Numbered from the stretch's first letter, positions 41,060 through 50,152 are shown. The stretch: DNA of 64,000 bases from Theionarchaea archaeon (GCA_018992685.1 JACVGT010000001.1:1-64000); one strand, 5' to 3'. Made by a program: numbers and translations. The notes: generated from the letters alone by a model not told the origin.

Positions 41060-42799
41060 TTACTTCAAGTTCAATATCTTTTCTGTTTCCTCATCCCTTC
41101 CTAGATATGTCAGCTGGCTGGCTGCTCCATCTACCATCCATTCCTGCTTACAGTGTTCAGGGCTCCTGAATAGTTCTGTAATAGTAGTCACTGGATCATC
41201 AATTCTCACCCATTTCACATTATCGTACCACACATGGTCCTTTTCAAACACAACTGGAGTGCCATTGAACTCAAAGAAGAGGTTCGACACGTCTTCGTGC
41301 TGGTACAACCGTTCACTCTGATCACACTTCAAATGGAGATATCCATCATCTTCAATCTTGACTCCACAGAAGACAGGTTCAGTACCGTAAATATTCATGT
41401 GATACAACCCGGCAAATGCTTTCCACGCAGGGTTATGTGGTCCAGGAGATTCGGGTGGTCTGCCCCTGTAGTCCATGTGGAGGATTCCAGAGTTTTCTGA
41501 ATACATCTTCAAAGAGACAGGTTCCCCATCGTCGACCTGAAATACCACTCCCTTGGGAGACTCAGCACTGAAGGCTGTTTCATTGTGTGGAGTGAGCTCA
41601 ACTGCTCTGTCAGGATAATCCAGATATATTGTGCCATTCCGTACATTAACTGATACGGTGCCCCAGAACCCACTATAAACTCCTGTGAGCCGTTTCAGCA
41701 ATGCCTCATCAATCTTCACAGAAGTTTCAAATGGAAACTCAGCAGGACGTAAAGGTACCCCCTTAGCCTCCAGAACACGCCTTACAGCATTCTTTGCAAG
41801 TACGCTAATATAATCACTGTATTCCTGATTTGTAAAGACAGCCACTCCACAATCATACTCAGGCAGCCAGTACATTTCAGAACGCAGCCCAAAGCCACCC
41901 CCTGGATGATATGATAGAGAAATACCCCATTCTCTGTTCACCAGTGTTCCCAGGCCATACCATCCTTCCTTATCCACAGACCGCATGACATCAATTAACG
42001 CGGAATTCAGGACGTTATCACCTTCAACCTGCCCCCTGTTCAGGAGAAATTGCACGAATACAGCTTGCTCTTGAATAGAGAGAGAAGCTGCACCACATCC
42101 AAGTCCCACAGGATCTATCTGTGCTGCTTTGACTTCACCCAGGTATCCCTTTGCTGCATTCTGGGTATTGTACACCTCTCTTGTGTTGTAGTGGAAGTGT
42201 ATACCAAGAGGATCACCAACCACTCTCTGTACATACTCGGTGTATGATTCACCTGTGATACGCTCTAGGAGATACGTAACCAGGTCCATTCCCACGTTAG
42301 AATACGCAATTCCTTTCCCCACGGGAAATTTCAGCCATGTACCATTAATACCCTCAATGTGTTCCTCCCAGGTACAGGGTACATAATTAAAGACTCCACC
42401 CACTTTTGATTCCCGAACGAGACCAGATGTGTGTGATAACAGGTGCCTAAACGTAATCTTTTTGTACTGATCTCTACCAAACCTGCTGTTGACTTTGAAT
42501 TCAGGACAGATCTTGAATACACAATCATCAAGGGTAACTAGTCCCTCCTGGACAGCCAGCAAAAACGCAACTGTCGTGACAGTTTTTGTGGTTGATTGGA
42601 GGGAAAATAGGGTGTCTATGTTAACTGCCTGTCGTCCTGATACATCAGTAACCCCAAAACATCCGCACCATACCAACCCTTTCTTGGAGACCAGAGCTAT
42701 CGCTAGCCCTGGGATATTCTCTTTTTTCATCTTTTCAGGTATTTCTTTCTGAAAATCTTCAATTATGTCCATATAGTTACGTTTCATTTCATTTTTCAT
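41060..42799 (-). CDS. serine beta-lactamase-family (class C/esterase-like) hydrolase
   Basis: 579 residues from ATG 42799, chosen because AAAGGAGAATTGACA precedes it (TTG 42805 also in frame). The nucleophile motif SxxK is STTK at 69-72 (LFSLQSTTKTVTTV), and the YxN motif is YSN at ~166-168 (GIAYSNVGMD). A HPGGG near residue 290 (SLSYHPGGGFGLR) takes the KTG-like third position. After ~residue 370 comes a C-terminal beta-rich extension of about 200 residues, as in several DD-peptidase/esterase-like relatives. No signal peptide is visible, so it may be cytoplasmic. Substrate unknown; archaea lack peptidoglycan murein, so an esterase or peptidase role is more likely. Confidence 0.85.
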   Translation of the reverse strand: MKNEMKRNYMDIIEDFQKEIPEKMKKENIPGLAIALVSKKGLVWCGCFGVTDVSGRQAVNIDTLFSLQSTTKTVTTVAFLLAVQEGLVTLDDCVFKICPEFKVNSRFGRDQYKKITFRHLLSHTSGLVRESKVGGVFNYVPCTWEEHIEGINGTWLKFPVGKGIAYSNVGMDLVTYLLERITGESYTEYVQRVVGDPLGIHFHYNTREVYNTQNAAKGYLGEVKAAQIDPVGLGCGAASLSIQEQAVFVQFLLNRGQVEGDNVLNSALIDVMRSVDKEGWYGLGTLVNREWGISLSYHPGGGFGLRSEMYWLPEYDCGVAVFTNQEYSDYISVLAKNAVRRVLEAKGVPLRPAEFPFETSVKIDEALLKRLTGVYSGFWGTVSVNVRNGTIYLDYPDRAVELTPHNETAFSAESPKGVVFQVDDGEPVSLKMYSENSGILHMDYRGRPPESPGPHNPAWKAFAGLYHMNIYGTEPVFCGVKIEDDGYLHLKCDQSERLYQHEDVSNLFFEFNGTPVVFEKDHVWYDNVKWVRIDDPVTTITELFRSPEHCKQEWMVDGAASQLTYLGRDEETEKILNLK

Positions 42800-43320
42800 T
42801 GTCAATTCTCCTTTTCCATTTTAACTACGTCAGTTCTACCTCCAAGATTCCCACTTCCAGATCGTTGATGAGTCTGTCCAGAATGGATTGTCGGGCAGAA
42901 TCTGAAGCACTGAGTACTAGCCTCTCTCAATGAGCTCACTAATGAACTATGCACCTTCTCAGGAATCTTGCTTGCCTTCAGCTACATCTCTTATCGCAGT
43001 AGCTGCTTTTGTGTCCTCCACAAAGGACACTTTGAGGCTTTTCTTAGATCATATAAAAGTTTTCGGGTTCTCGTCATGTGTTGTGGGCCAGCCACGACCC
43101 CGAAATCACAGCACTCTCAAGTCCTTAGAGGTGAAGAATCCGAGATCATCATCTCTAGGGTGAATGACAGTGGAGCCCAAGAATTCTCATGTGGAATTTG
43201 ATAGTGAACAGCGCTCTGACACGGTCCAAGAGACTCGTGGAGAAGAGGTCAACCTGACCCTCGGGAGACCCTGAAAAGTAGAATAGTAAAGGATATGAGG
43301 AAGATTGTGACCTCAAAATC
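42800..43320. other. gene-free stretch
   Basis: About 520 bases with no convincing frame. A plus-strand TATA-like CATATAAAAG at about 43048 has no gene behind it; a small RNA start is possible but unsupported. Confidence 0.35.
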
Positions 43321-43321
43321 C

Positions 43322-43354
43322 AAAATAGAAAATTAAAAAAAGAGAGAAAATAAA
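43322..43354 (-). terminator. T-rich terminator after C25-protease region
   Basis: The minus strand after the stop at 43356 reads as runs of T broken by C and A (TTTATTTTCTCTCTTTTTTT), an archaeal-type intrinsic terminator. Confidence 0.45.
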
Positions 43355-43355
43355 T

Positions 43356-44219
43356 TTAGCGTCTTCTGTATAGTGCTGCAGATCCAAACAATACGAGCAT
43401 GAAAACAAGGGTAGTTCCTAAACAGGATCCACCGTTGTCAACTTCGCAGGTGACTGTGTCCTGAGCTTCCGGTGTGCTTGACGCGTATCCCTCAGCCAGT
43501 ATGGTGTGGTTGCCGTCAGAATAGTCAGTCGTATCCCAGCTGTACTGGAAGGGTGCTGTGTAGTCAGTTCCCACGAGCGAGCCATCAATATAGAACCTTA
43601 CCTCTTCACAGTTGGTGTCTGTAGTTATTGTAACAGTATCAGACACAACCTCACCATCAGATGGGTTGGTGATGGTAAGATAGTATTCGATGACATTGTC
43701 CACGGTGACGGTAACAGAGTCGGTGTCTTCCAAGGTACCAGATACGTATCCCTCAACCATTATGGTGTGGTTACCATCAGGGTAGGCTGTCGTGTCCCAG
43801 GTGTACTGGAAGGGTGACGATGTATCATCATACACGAAAGTGCCATCAATGTAGAACCTCACTTCATCGCAGTTGGTGTCTACTGTAATGATGACAGTTC
43901 CTGAAACTGTTGACCCATTGGGTGGATTGGTAATGGTAATGTAGTACGTGATGTTTTCCACCGTGACGGTAACAGAATCACTGTCTTCCAAGGTACCTGA
44001 TACGTATCCCTCAGCCAGTATGGTGTGGGTTCCATTGGAATATCCAGTGGTGTCCCAGGTGTAATCGAATGGTGATGCTGTATCATCCTTCACCAGAGTG
44101 CCGTCAATGTAGAACTTCACTTCATCGCAGTTGGTGTCTGTGGTAACGCTGACTGTTCCAGAAACAGTGGACCCGTTGGCTGGATTCGTAATGGTAACGT
44201 AGTAGCTGATGTTGTCCAC
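43356..44219 (-). pseudogene. C-terminal part of the C25-protease gene: Ig-like repeats and membrane anchor
   Basis: A 287-residue open frame with three ~85-residue Ig-like repeats (xxITNPANGSTVSGTV..., CDEVKFYIDGTLVKDDT, SPFDYTWDTTGYSNGTHTILAEGYVSGTLEDSDSVTVTV). They are followed by DNGGSCLGT, a hydrophobic helix and RRR. In the intact gene this would be the surface-anchoring end of the protease encoded upstream. It is separated from that frame by two small deletions, so it is not translated as part of it unless the assembly is wrong. No ribosome site or signal sequence precedes its first Met. Confidence 0.6.
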
Positions 44220-44900
44220 GGTGACGGTAACAGAGTCAGTGTCTTATGGTGTGGGTTCCATCAGAGTACGCTGTGGTGTCCCAGGTGTAATCGAATGGTG
44301 ATGCTGTATCATCCTTCACCAGAGTCCCGTCAATGTAGAACTTCACTTCATCGCAGTTGGTGTCTGTGGTAACGCTGACTGTTCCAGAAACAGTGGACCC
44401 GTTGGCTGGATTCGTAATGGTAACGTAGTAGCTGATGTTGTCCACGGTGACGGTAACAGAGTCAGTGTCTGAGCCAGAATGGTGTGGCTGCCGTTGGAAT
44501 ATCCAGTGGTGTCCCAGGTGTAATCGAATGGTGATGCTGTATCATCCTTCACCAGGGTGCCGTCAATGTAGAATTTCACTTCATCGCAGTTGGTGTTTGT
44601 GGTAACGCTGACTGTTCCAGCAACAGTTTCTCCTTCTGAGGGGTTCGTAATGGTAACGTAGTAGACGACATTATCCACGGTGACAGTAACAGAATCACTG
44701 TCTTTCAATATACCTGACACGTATCCCTCAGCCAGTATGGTGTGGTTCCCATTGGAATATCCAGTGGTGTCCCAGGTGTAATCGAATGGTGATGATGTAT
44801 CATCCTTCACCAGGGTGCCGTCAATGTAGAACTTCACTTCATTGATTGATCCTGTTGTGTACGTGGTAACGCTAACTGTTCCAGATACAACTTCCCCTTC
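43590..44900 (-). repeat. tandem ~225-270 bp repeats encoding Ig-like domains
   Basis: Six near-identical units spanning the protease C-terminus. The unit shows NPxxGxxVSGTV, CDEVKFYIDGTLV, SPFDYTWDTTGYS and HTILAEGYVSGTLEDSDSVTVTV. Two consecutive units lack part of the last segment (see 44241 and 44470). High identity between units makes the array prone to slippage and to assembly error. Confidence 0.8.
44220..44445 (-). pseudogene. stranded single Ig-like repeat of the C25-protease gene
   Basis: One repeat (MDNISYYVTITNPANGSTV..., WDTTAYSDGTHTIRH) sits in a third frame between two deletions. Compared with intact copies, 25 bases are missing at about 44466-44472 and 32 bases at about 44241, both inside the AEGYVSGTLED segment. 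The total of 57 is a multiple of three, so the outer two frames agree and only this repeat is out of register. Confidence 0.6.
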
Positions 44901-46676
44901 GTTCGGGCTCGTAATGGTCACTGTGTCCTGTACTCCTCTCTTGGTCAGACAGGGGGTCTCTGGGTCTCCCATGAGATTTCTTTCATAGAAGCACCACCTG
45001 TAGTATGTGTCGCTCTGAGCTGAGGCTGCCATGTAGTATCGTGACCTGTTCAGAATGTCACCCAGCTTCTGATAGCCATCGCCCCAACAAGCTCTTACCT
45101 CCATCTCGCAGAATTCTCCACTCAGTGCGCATGCGTCATTCGTCATGTACCAGCCGTAGTTGTCATTGTAGAGGGCACCAATAGCCCCACAGTCGTCTTT
45201 AACGTAAAACTCAGCCAGACAGTCAGAAGCCTCAAATTCACCGGTAATGCAGGCAACACTGGTGGTCCAGGGATAGAAGGTGTTGTTCAAACTGGCTACA
45301 TCTGTCGTGTACCAGCTCACGGTGCCACCCACTTCGTAGTTGATGTAGTACACAGTCGTATTTCCATGTCCAATGTGGACTACCGCTATGGGGTTAGCAG
45401 CCCATGCAGCTATCCAATCGCTCTTTGTCACCGTGCCGTCTTCTTCGAAGAGATATTCGATGGTGTAACTGCTAGGGATGTAATCATCACAGTTCCAAGC
45501 CAGACAGCGGGCATCTGGACTGTTGTTGCTGCCCACTCGAGATTCGTGCAGGCAGACTCTCTCCGGCTTATCCATCTGCTCGTAGGCAATGACCTTGTTG
45601 ACAAATATCTGGGCTTCCGTAGTGTTATCCACAGGTGCTCGACCTACTGCAACCTCCGCATAGAAGTCGACATTATCATTGGTCTCACCGTAGTAGCTGT
45701 CACCATCCGAGTTGTGACTGCCGTCCAGGTGAGCGTAATACATGTCTGCTGCCATGTCACTGTCAGTATATCCACCTGTGCTGACGTAAAATCCTCTATA
45801 GGGGACAACGCCAGTATCACCACCAAGTAGGACGTATAGTGTACCGTTGTTGGTGTACTTGTCAATGATGAAGTTTCGGATCTTCATCTGGTTGTCAGTA
45901 CCACTGTAGTTGGATGTAATCCAGGACACTGTGTAAACGGAAGCGCCGTCCACGAAGCCAGCTTTCCAGTCTGCTAAGTCCTGGAATGTGGACTGCAATG
46001 TGTCGTTGGTGATGATGATGTACTCTTCTGTCGCCAGTGGAACAGGTTCACTCTCATAGGTACTCAGTGTGTCAATGTTATCTACAATGTCAGCGACTGC
46101 AACTTTGTCCTTTTCCAACCCTCTATACAGCTTGTTCTTCATGCCATTACCAAACTGTACCTCAACAGTCAACCTCTGATAGAAGTGGACTGTGCCAGAC
46201 TTTGGCTGGTACTGCACAGGGAACAAGAGTAGGTTCAGGATGTCGTATCCTCTGAACGATTCTATGCCCACGACTTGGAACAGTGTCTTGGGGTATAGAC
46301 TGTTGGAGTTGTATGTCTCTTCATTTCTGCCAACCATCACAGGTGTATCGCTGAATGTGCAGGGGGGGTGACCCCATGGCAGGTCAAAGCCTGTCAGGAT
46401 AGTGGGGTTGCCATGCTTTACCTTCACGTCCTTCACCTCTACACCCTGAGGCAGGAGAATCGAGGCAGTTCTGTAGGGCACTAGCGGCTCTCCCGGGACA
46501 GAATAAATCTGGGTATCCTCAATCAGATAGCTGCCGCATCCACCACACAGACCATCTACCATGACTGGCGTGAATGTGTAGTCTACACCGAAATTGTCGT
46601 TCTTAGAAAAAGCTGTTGGAATACTCATGCAAAGCATTAGTACCAATGCTAGTATTGTCACTTTTCTACCTTTCAA
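44343..46676 (-). CDS. gingipain-like C25 cysteine protease, C-terminus frameshifted
   Basis: 777 residues from TTG 46676 (GGAGGTGAAAGGA upstream; GTG 46685 overlaps that site). A signal peptide occupies ~5-24 (KVTILALVLMLCMSIPTAFS). A propeptide-like region leads to the C25 domain (~215-620): FYAEVAVGRAPVD, the catalytic His in AVVHIGHGNTT (~434-437) and catalytic Cys476 in SVACITGEFEAS, then DCGAIGALYNDNYGWYM. Two Ig-like repeats follow (~620-750), after which a 25-base deletion shifts the frame to a nonsense tail (LLPSPWTTSATTLPLR...). The protease domain itself is intact, so a secreted but unanchored protein may still be made. Confidence 0.85.
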   Translation of the reverse strand: MKGRKVTILALVLMLCMSIPTAFSKNDNFGVDYTFTPVMVDGLCGGCGSYLIEDTQIYSVPGEPLVPYRTASILLPQGVEVKDVKVKHGNPTILTGFDLPWGHPPCTFSDTPVMVGRNEETYNSNSLYPKTLFQVVGIESFRGYDILNLLLFPVQYQPKSGTVHFYQRLTVEVQFGNGMKNKLYRGLEKDKVAVADIVDNIDTLSTYESEPVPLATEEYIIITNDTLQSTFQDLADWKAGFVDGASVYTVSWITSNYSGTDNQMKIRNFIIDKYTNNGTLYVLLGGDTGVVPYRGFYVSTGGYTDSDMAADMYYAHLDGSHNSDGDSYYGETNDNVDFYAEVAVGRAPVDNTTEAQIFVNKVIAYEQMDKPERVCLHESRVGSNNSPDARCLAWNCDDYIPSSYTIEYLFEEDGTVTKSDWIAAWAANPIAVVHIGHGNTTVYYINYEVGGTVSWYTTDVASLNNTFYPWTTSVACITGEFEASDCLAEFYVKDDCGAIGALYNDNYGWYMTNDACALSGEFCEMEVRACWGDGYQKLGDILNRSRYYMAASAQSDTYYRWCFYERNLMGDPETPCLTKRGVQDTVTITSPNEGEVVSGTVSVTTYTTGSINEVKFYIDGTLVKDDTSSPFDYTWDTTGYSNGNHTILAEGYVSGILKDSDSVTVTVDNVVYYVTITNPSEGETVAGTVSVTTNTNCDEVKFYIDGTLVKDDTASPFDYTWDTTGYSNGSHTILAQTLTLLPSPWTTSATTLPLRIQPTGPLFLEQSALPQTPTAMK

Positions 46677-46722
46677 TCCTTTCACCTCCTTTAGGATTTT
46701 ATGAGCCTCTATTTGAATACTA

Positions 46723-46733
46723 GCTTATATAGT
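46723..46733 (-). promoter_or_regulatory. TATA box of C25 protease gene
   Basis: Minus-strand ACTATATAAGC lies about 50 bases before TTG 46676 and predicts a ~25-nt leader holding GGAGGTGA. Confidence 0.5.
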
Positions 46734-47041
46734 TTTTGGTAGTCTGGAATTATTGAGATTTGTGCTTTAAATTCATAGAGTTCTGGATGGAGGTCTCGCT
46801 TCATTAAGAGACGAATGAGCCGTGGATTTCCAAAAAGACACCCTAAGAATTCCATTTATGAGGTTCATAGAAAAGCCAGAGATGAGGCATGACCTTGAAA
46901 ACATGGTTTCATGTTTGAGATTTGACTGGGATTGGACAGTCTGATGTGAGATTTGCCAGTCTGATAATTCCGGTTTGTAGTGAAAAGGCAAACCCAACGC
47001 TTATATGTGTGTGATCCCTTCCTGAAAAAGGAGGTAATGGT

Positions 47042-47302
47042 ATGGCAAAGCTGAATGTAGAGGGACCGCTTCCGTCTAACTGGAAGAAAGCAGTCAGCTG
47101 GCGAGTTGTGTACGAACCCAATTCTGGCAAGTTTAGAGTGTGCATTTGGGTTGAAGGCGTACAGCAGTGCTTCGTGTGGGATAACCTGTCTGCGGATACA
47201 GTCCATGTTATCATCTACTTGCTAGGTCTCGATGGGCGCAGATGGGGAGACCCAAGTTCAAGAGTGGTGCAGGTAGAAGGCGGAGTAGGCAAATGGACAT
47301 GA
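47042..47302 (+). CDS. small uncharacterised soluble protein
   Basis: 86 residues with excellent signals: TATA box CGCTTATATG near 47000, ribosome site AAAAAGGAGGTAATGGT directly before ATG 47042, and a T-rich terminator behind it. The sequence (NWKKAVSWRVVYEPNSGKFRVCIWVEGVQQCFVWDNLSADTVHVIIYLLGLDGRRWGD) suggests a small beta-rich domain with several Trp residues. No family recognised. It is transcribed alone between the protease and rps13 and is the last gene of the inserted block. Confidence 0.65.
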   Translation: MAKLNVEGPLPSNWKKAVSWRVVYEPNSGKFRVCIWVEGVQQCFVWDNLSADTVHVIIYLLGLDGRRWGDPSSRVVQVEGGVGKWT

Positions 47303-47339
47303 TGCCCAAAGTCCAAGGGCAGAGCACAGGAGTTCTTAC

Positions 47340-47372
47340 GTTCTATTCTCTTTTTTCTTTTCTCTTTCTAGT
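47340..47372 (+). terminator. T-rich terminator after the 86-residue gene
   Basis: TTCTATTCTCTTTTTTCTTTTCTCTTTCT, a pyrimidine tract with T-runs about 40 bases after the stop. Confidence 0.5.
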
Positions 47373-47812
47373 TAGTTTTTGAAAGGAGATCACGCTGGAA
47401 CGAACAAGAAATGGAAAGTCAGTAGGTTCTCCCTATGAAAGTGAAAATCGTTTCAACTGAACAGAGGTAAGATGCTGAGAGACAAACTCTGAAAGGAACA
47501 TAACGTGGGACCTCATTGACTGGTTGAGCGCCCTCTCAAAGAGTGTAATATTTCGAAGGTACTCTCCAACAAACCTCTGAGGAATGTCTCATGAAAATGA
47601 GCAGGAATAATCATCCATGTAGCAATGCCTGGTACTGTGCTGATAACGCACGCCTTCACGGAAACATTTAAAAGCACATGAAGTATAAAGCTTCTGTGAC
47701 CTCAAAGGTCTCTCTTGTGAGCGATTTGAGCACATCATACTGCGCCATTTCTCAGGCGTCTTAGAAAGAAATCAAGATTATTAACCATAAAGAAAGATAT
47801 GGAGATGTGACT
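47373..47812 (+). promoter_or_regulatory. gene-free stretch ending in rps13 promoter and leader
   Basis: No coding frame is convincing. The TATA box ACATTTAAAAG (47664-47674) predicts a start near 47695 and a ~118-nt leader, with a second TATA-like AGTATAAAGC at 47681. The leader contains a GACC-TCAAA-GGTC hairpin at about 47698-47710. I searched for a copy of the tRNA-Ser 3' end (a right attachment site) here and found none. Confidence 0.4.
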
Positions 47813-48274
47813 ATGTCTGAATTCAAGGGTATCGTGCGTATACATGGCACTGATCTCAAAGGAGATAGAAATCTGGAGTTAGCCCTCACAGGTATCAGGG
47901 GGATCGGCACCATGATGGCGAGAGGTATAGCCAACACAATCAATATCGATCCCAGAGAAAAACTGGGAAATCTCTCTGATGAAAAGATTGAGGAAATTGA
48001 AGAAGTCCTCAGAAATCCTTCAGAACATGGGATTCCACGCTGGATGCTTAACAGAAGACGAGATTACTATTCCGGGGAAGATTCTCACCTGGTGGGCGCT
48101 GACCTCATTATGATTCTCAGGGAAGATCTGAACAGACTCAGGAAGACTCGATCATACCGTGGAATTCGCCATGAGTCAGGGCTGCCGGTAAGAGGACAAC
48201 GAACCAAGTCCAGCTTCCGTACAGGGAGAACTATTGGCGTGAGCCGGAAGAGGGCCAAGGAGAAGAAGAGGTGA
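47813..48274 (+). CDS. rps13: 30S ribosomal protein uS13
   Basis: 153 residues from ATG 47813 (ATGGAGATG upstream; GTG 47807 also in frame). KGIVRIHGTDLKGDRNLELALTGIRGIGTMMARGIA is the helix-hairpin-helix N-domain and SYRGIRHESGLPVRGQRTKSSFRTGRTIGVSRKRAKEKKR the basic tail reaching the decoding centre. First gene of the rps13-rps4-rps11-rpoD unit, normally found directly after cbf5/tRNA-Ser but here 18.6 kb away. Confidence 0.96.
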   Translation: MSEFKGIVRIHGTDLKGDRNLELALTGIRGIGTMMARGIANTINIDPREKLGNLSDEKIEEIEEVLRNPSEHGIPRWMLNRRRDYYSGEDSHLVGADLIMILREDLNRLRKTRSYRGIRHESGLPVRGQRTKSSFRTGRTIGVSRKRAKEKKR

Positions 48275-48278
48275 TTGT

Positions 48279-48755
48279 ATGGGAGATCCCAAGAAACCAA
48301 GAAAATCCTATGACACACCTTCTCACCCCTGGAGAAAGGAGAGAATAGAACTGGAAAAGGAGATGGCCAGAAAATACGGGCTCAAGAACAAGAGAGACAT
48401 ATGGAAGGCTGAATCCAAATTGAGGAGTATCAGGAGACTGGCCAGAAACCTTCTCGGTTCACATGGGGAACAGGCAGAACAGGAAGAAGAAAAGCTCATG
48501 GCCAAACTGCAGAAACTGGGACTGTTGAAAGGAGATTCTGACCTTGATTCGGTCCTGGGATTGACCATAGAAGACATCCTGGAGCGCCGTCTTCAATCAC
48601 TGGTGCACAGGAAAGGCCTTGCCCAGAGCCCCAAACATGCCAGGCAGATGGTAGTACACGGTCATGTCCGGGTGGGGGGCAGGCGCATTACGTCTCCCAG
48701 TTATCTCGTCCCTGTGGAACAGGAAGAGACGATTGTTAGTGAGGTGTTTTCATGA
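48279..48755 (+). CDS. rps4: 30S ribosomal protein uS4
   Basis: 158 residues, the short archaeal form. [36 protein letters not shown] at the N-terminus and the S4 RNA-binding motif LEDRRLQ-like [45 protein letters not shown] define it. GGTGATTGT precedes ATG 48279. The stop overlaps the rps11 ATG by four bases. Confidence 0.95.
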   Translation: MGDPKKPRKSYDTPSHPWRKERIELEKEMARKYGLKNKRDIWKAESKLRSIRRLARNLLGSHGEQAEQEEEKLMAKLQKLGLLKGDSDLDSVLGLTIEDILERRLQSLVHRKGLAQSPKHARQMVVHGHVRVGGRRITSPSYLVPVEQEETIVSEVFS

Positions 48756-49141
48756 AGAAAGAAGGATGGGGCGTTGCCCATATTTTTGCATCATTCAACA
48801 ACACCATAGTCCATATTACTGATTTGACAGGTGCAGAAACCATTGCCATGGTATCTGGTGGCATGATTGTCAAGTCTGACCGGGAGGAGTCCTCTCCCTA
48901 TGCAGCAATGAAGGCTGCATTCCAGGCTGCCGATCAGGCGCTGGAGAAGGGCATTGTAGGTGTCCACATAAAAGTGAGAGCTCCAGGCGGAAGCAGAATG
49001 AAGAACCCAGGACCGGGAGCCCAGGCGGCAATTCGTGCTCTCTCCAGGGCCCGGCTCAAAATAGGGTCCATAGAAGATGTCACACCAATCCCTCACGATG
49101 GTACAAAGCCCAAAGGAGGAAAGCGCGGAAGAAGGGTCTAA
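48752..49141 (+). CDS. rps11: 30S ribosomal protein uS11
   Basis: 129 residues. [45 protein letters not shown]-like [16 protein letters not shown] and [43 protein letters not shown] are family hallmarks. It forms part of the platform near the E site. Start overlaps rps4 stop. Confidence 0.96.
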   Translation: MKKEGWGVAHIFASFNNTIVHITDLTGAETIAMVSGGMIVKSDREESSPYAAMKAAFQAADQALEKGIVGVHIKVRAPGGSRMKNPGPGAQAAIRALSRARLKIGSIEDVTPIPHDGTKPKGGKRGRRV

Positions 49142-49143
49142 CC

Positions 49144-49926
49144 ATGGAACTACGTGTACTGCACCGCGGAGAAGACAAGATCCGATTTGTTGTCGAAGGA
49201 GTGAATGCTGCCTTTGTTAATGCGCTGCGCAGGACATTCATCAGCGGAATTCCCACCTTCGCCATAGACTACGTCGTATTCTACTCCAACATCTCTCCAT
49301 TATTTGACGAGATCATTGCTCATCGTCTGGGAATGGTCCCCTTGACCACCGAGACCACCCGCTATATTCCCAGAGATCAGTGCTGTCAGGATGGGTGTGA
49401 GAAATGCTCTGTCACCCTGAGCCTCTCCAAGGAGGGTCCCTGCACGGTGATGTCGGGAGATCTGATTAGCGAAGACTCGGATGTTGTCCCTGTCTATGAG
49501 AATATCCCGCTGGTGAAATTAGGCCCAGATCAGAAGCTGACTCTCAATGCCATTGCACGCATAGGATATGCCAGGCATCATGCTAAGTGGCAGGCAGCTC
49601 TAGCCTCTTTCCAGCATGTAGCTCGAATTTCGGTGGATACTGACATGTGTGATCTGGGAGGAGCCTGCATCAGAGAATGCCCCCGGGGTGTCCTGGACAT
49701 CATGGGAGACGAGCTGGTTCCAAAATATCTGTATAACTGCACTCTGTGCAAGGCGTGCACCGATGTGTGCGATTTCGATGCCATAAAGGTAGAGCCACTC
49801 GATGACAGCTTCATTTTTACTCTGGAATCATATGGGAACGTGCCTGTGGAAGTTTTAGTCCAGGAAGTAGTCCGTATCTTCAACGGAAAGGCTGATTCGC
49901 TATTGGAAGAAACAGAAAAACTCTAG
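49144..49926 (+). CDS. rpoD: DNA-directed RNA polymerase subunit D with ferredoxin-like domain
   Basis: 260 residues. RFVVEGVNAAFVNALRRTFISGIPTFAIDYVVFYSN and DEIIAHRLGMVPLTTE are the dimerisation domain shared with Rpb3/alpha. Residues ~160-215 hold a ferredoxin-like insert: CxxxxxCxxxC in CDLGGACIRECPRGV and CxxCxxCxxxCD in NCTLCKACTDVCDF. The second set could ligate one [4Fe-4S]; the first keeps only three Cys with altered spacing, so a second cluster is doubtful. The family varies in the number of clusters. It ends the operon: uL18e, uL13, uS9 and RpoN, which often follow, are missing. Confidence 0.95.
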   Translation: MELRVLHRGEDKIRFVVEGVNAAFVNALRRTFISGIPTFAIDYVVFYSNISPLFDEIIAHRLGMVPLTTETTRYIPRDQCCQDGCEKCSVTLSLSKEGPCTVMSGDLISEDSDVVPVYENIPLVKLGPDQKLTLNAIARIGYARHHAKWQAALASFQHVARISVDTDMCDLGGACIRECPRGVLDIMGDELVPKYLYNCTLCKACTDVCDFDAIKVEPLDDSFIFTLESYGNVPVEVLVQEVVRIFNGKADSLLEETEKL

Positions 49927-50122
49927 ATACTGGAGATCAGAGATTCCAGCTTGTCTAGTGTTCATGTGGTCACGTGATTAGTTCTCTCTGCAAATGGGTG
50001 TACTGAAATTCAAGAGATTTTTATTCCCATCCCCTTCTCTCTTTGACATTTCTACCTTTAGCACCTGTATCAGTGACTGTATTTGAAGAAGATAATGACT
50101 GTCTGCTCATGACAAAGGAAAG

Positions 50123-50133
50123 ACTTATATTGG
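50123..50133 (+). promoter_or_regulatory. TATA box of 163-residue gene
   Basis: ACTTATATTGG is centred about 25 bases before ATG 50153; probable leaderless message. The preceding 49927-50122 stretch holds no gene. Confidence 0.5.
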
Positions 50134-50152
50134 AGTAATCACCCTTTTCTGC

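Noticed and set aside
47303-47812. Right attachment site matching the tRNA-Ser 3' end
   Set aside because: No stretch resembling GGGTTCAAATCCC or the acceptor end occurs here.
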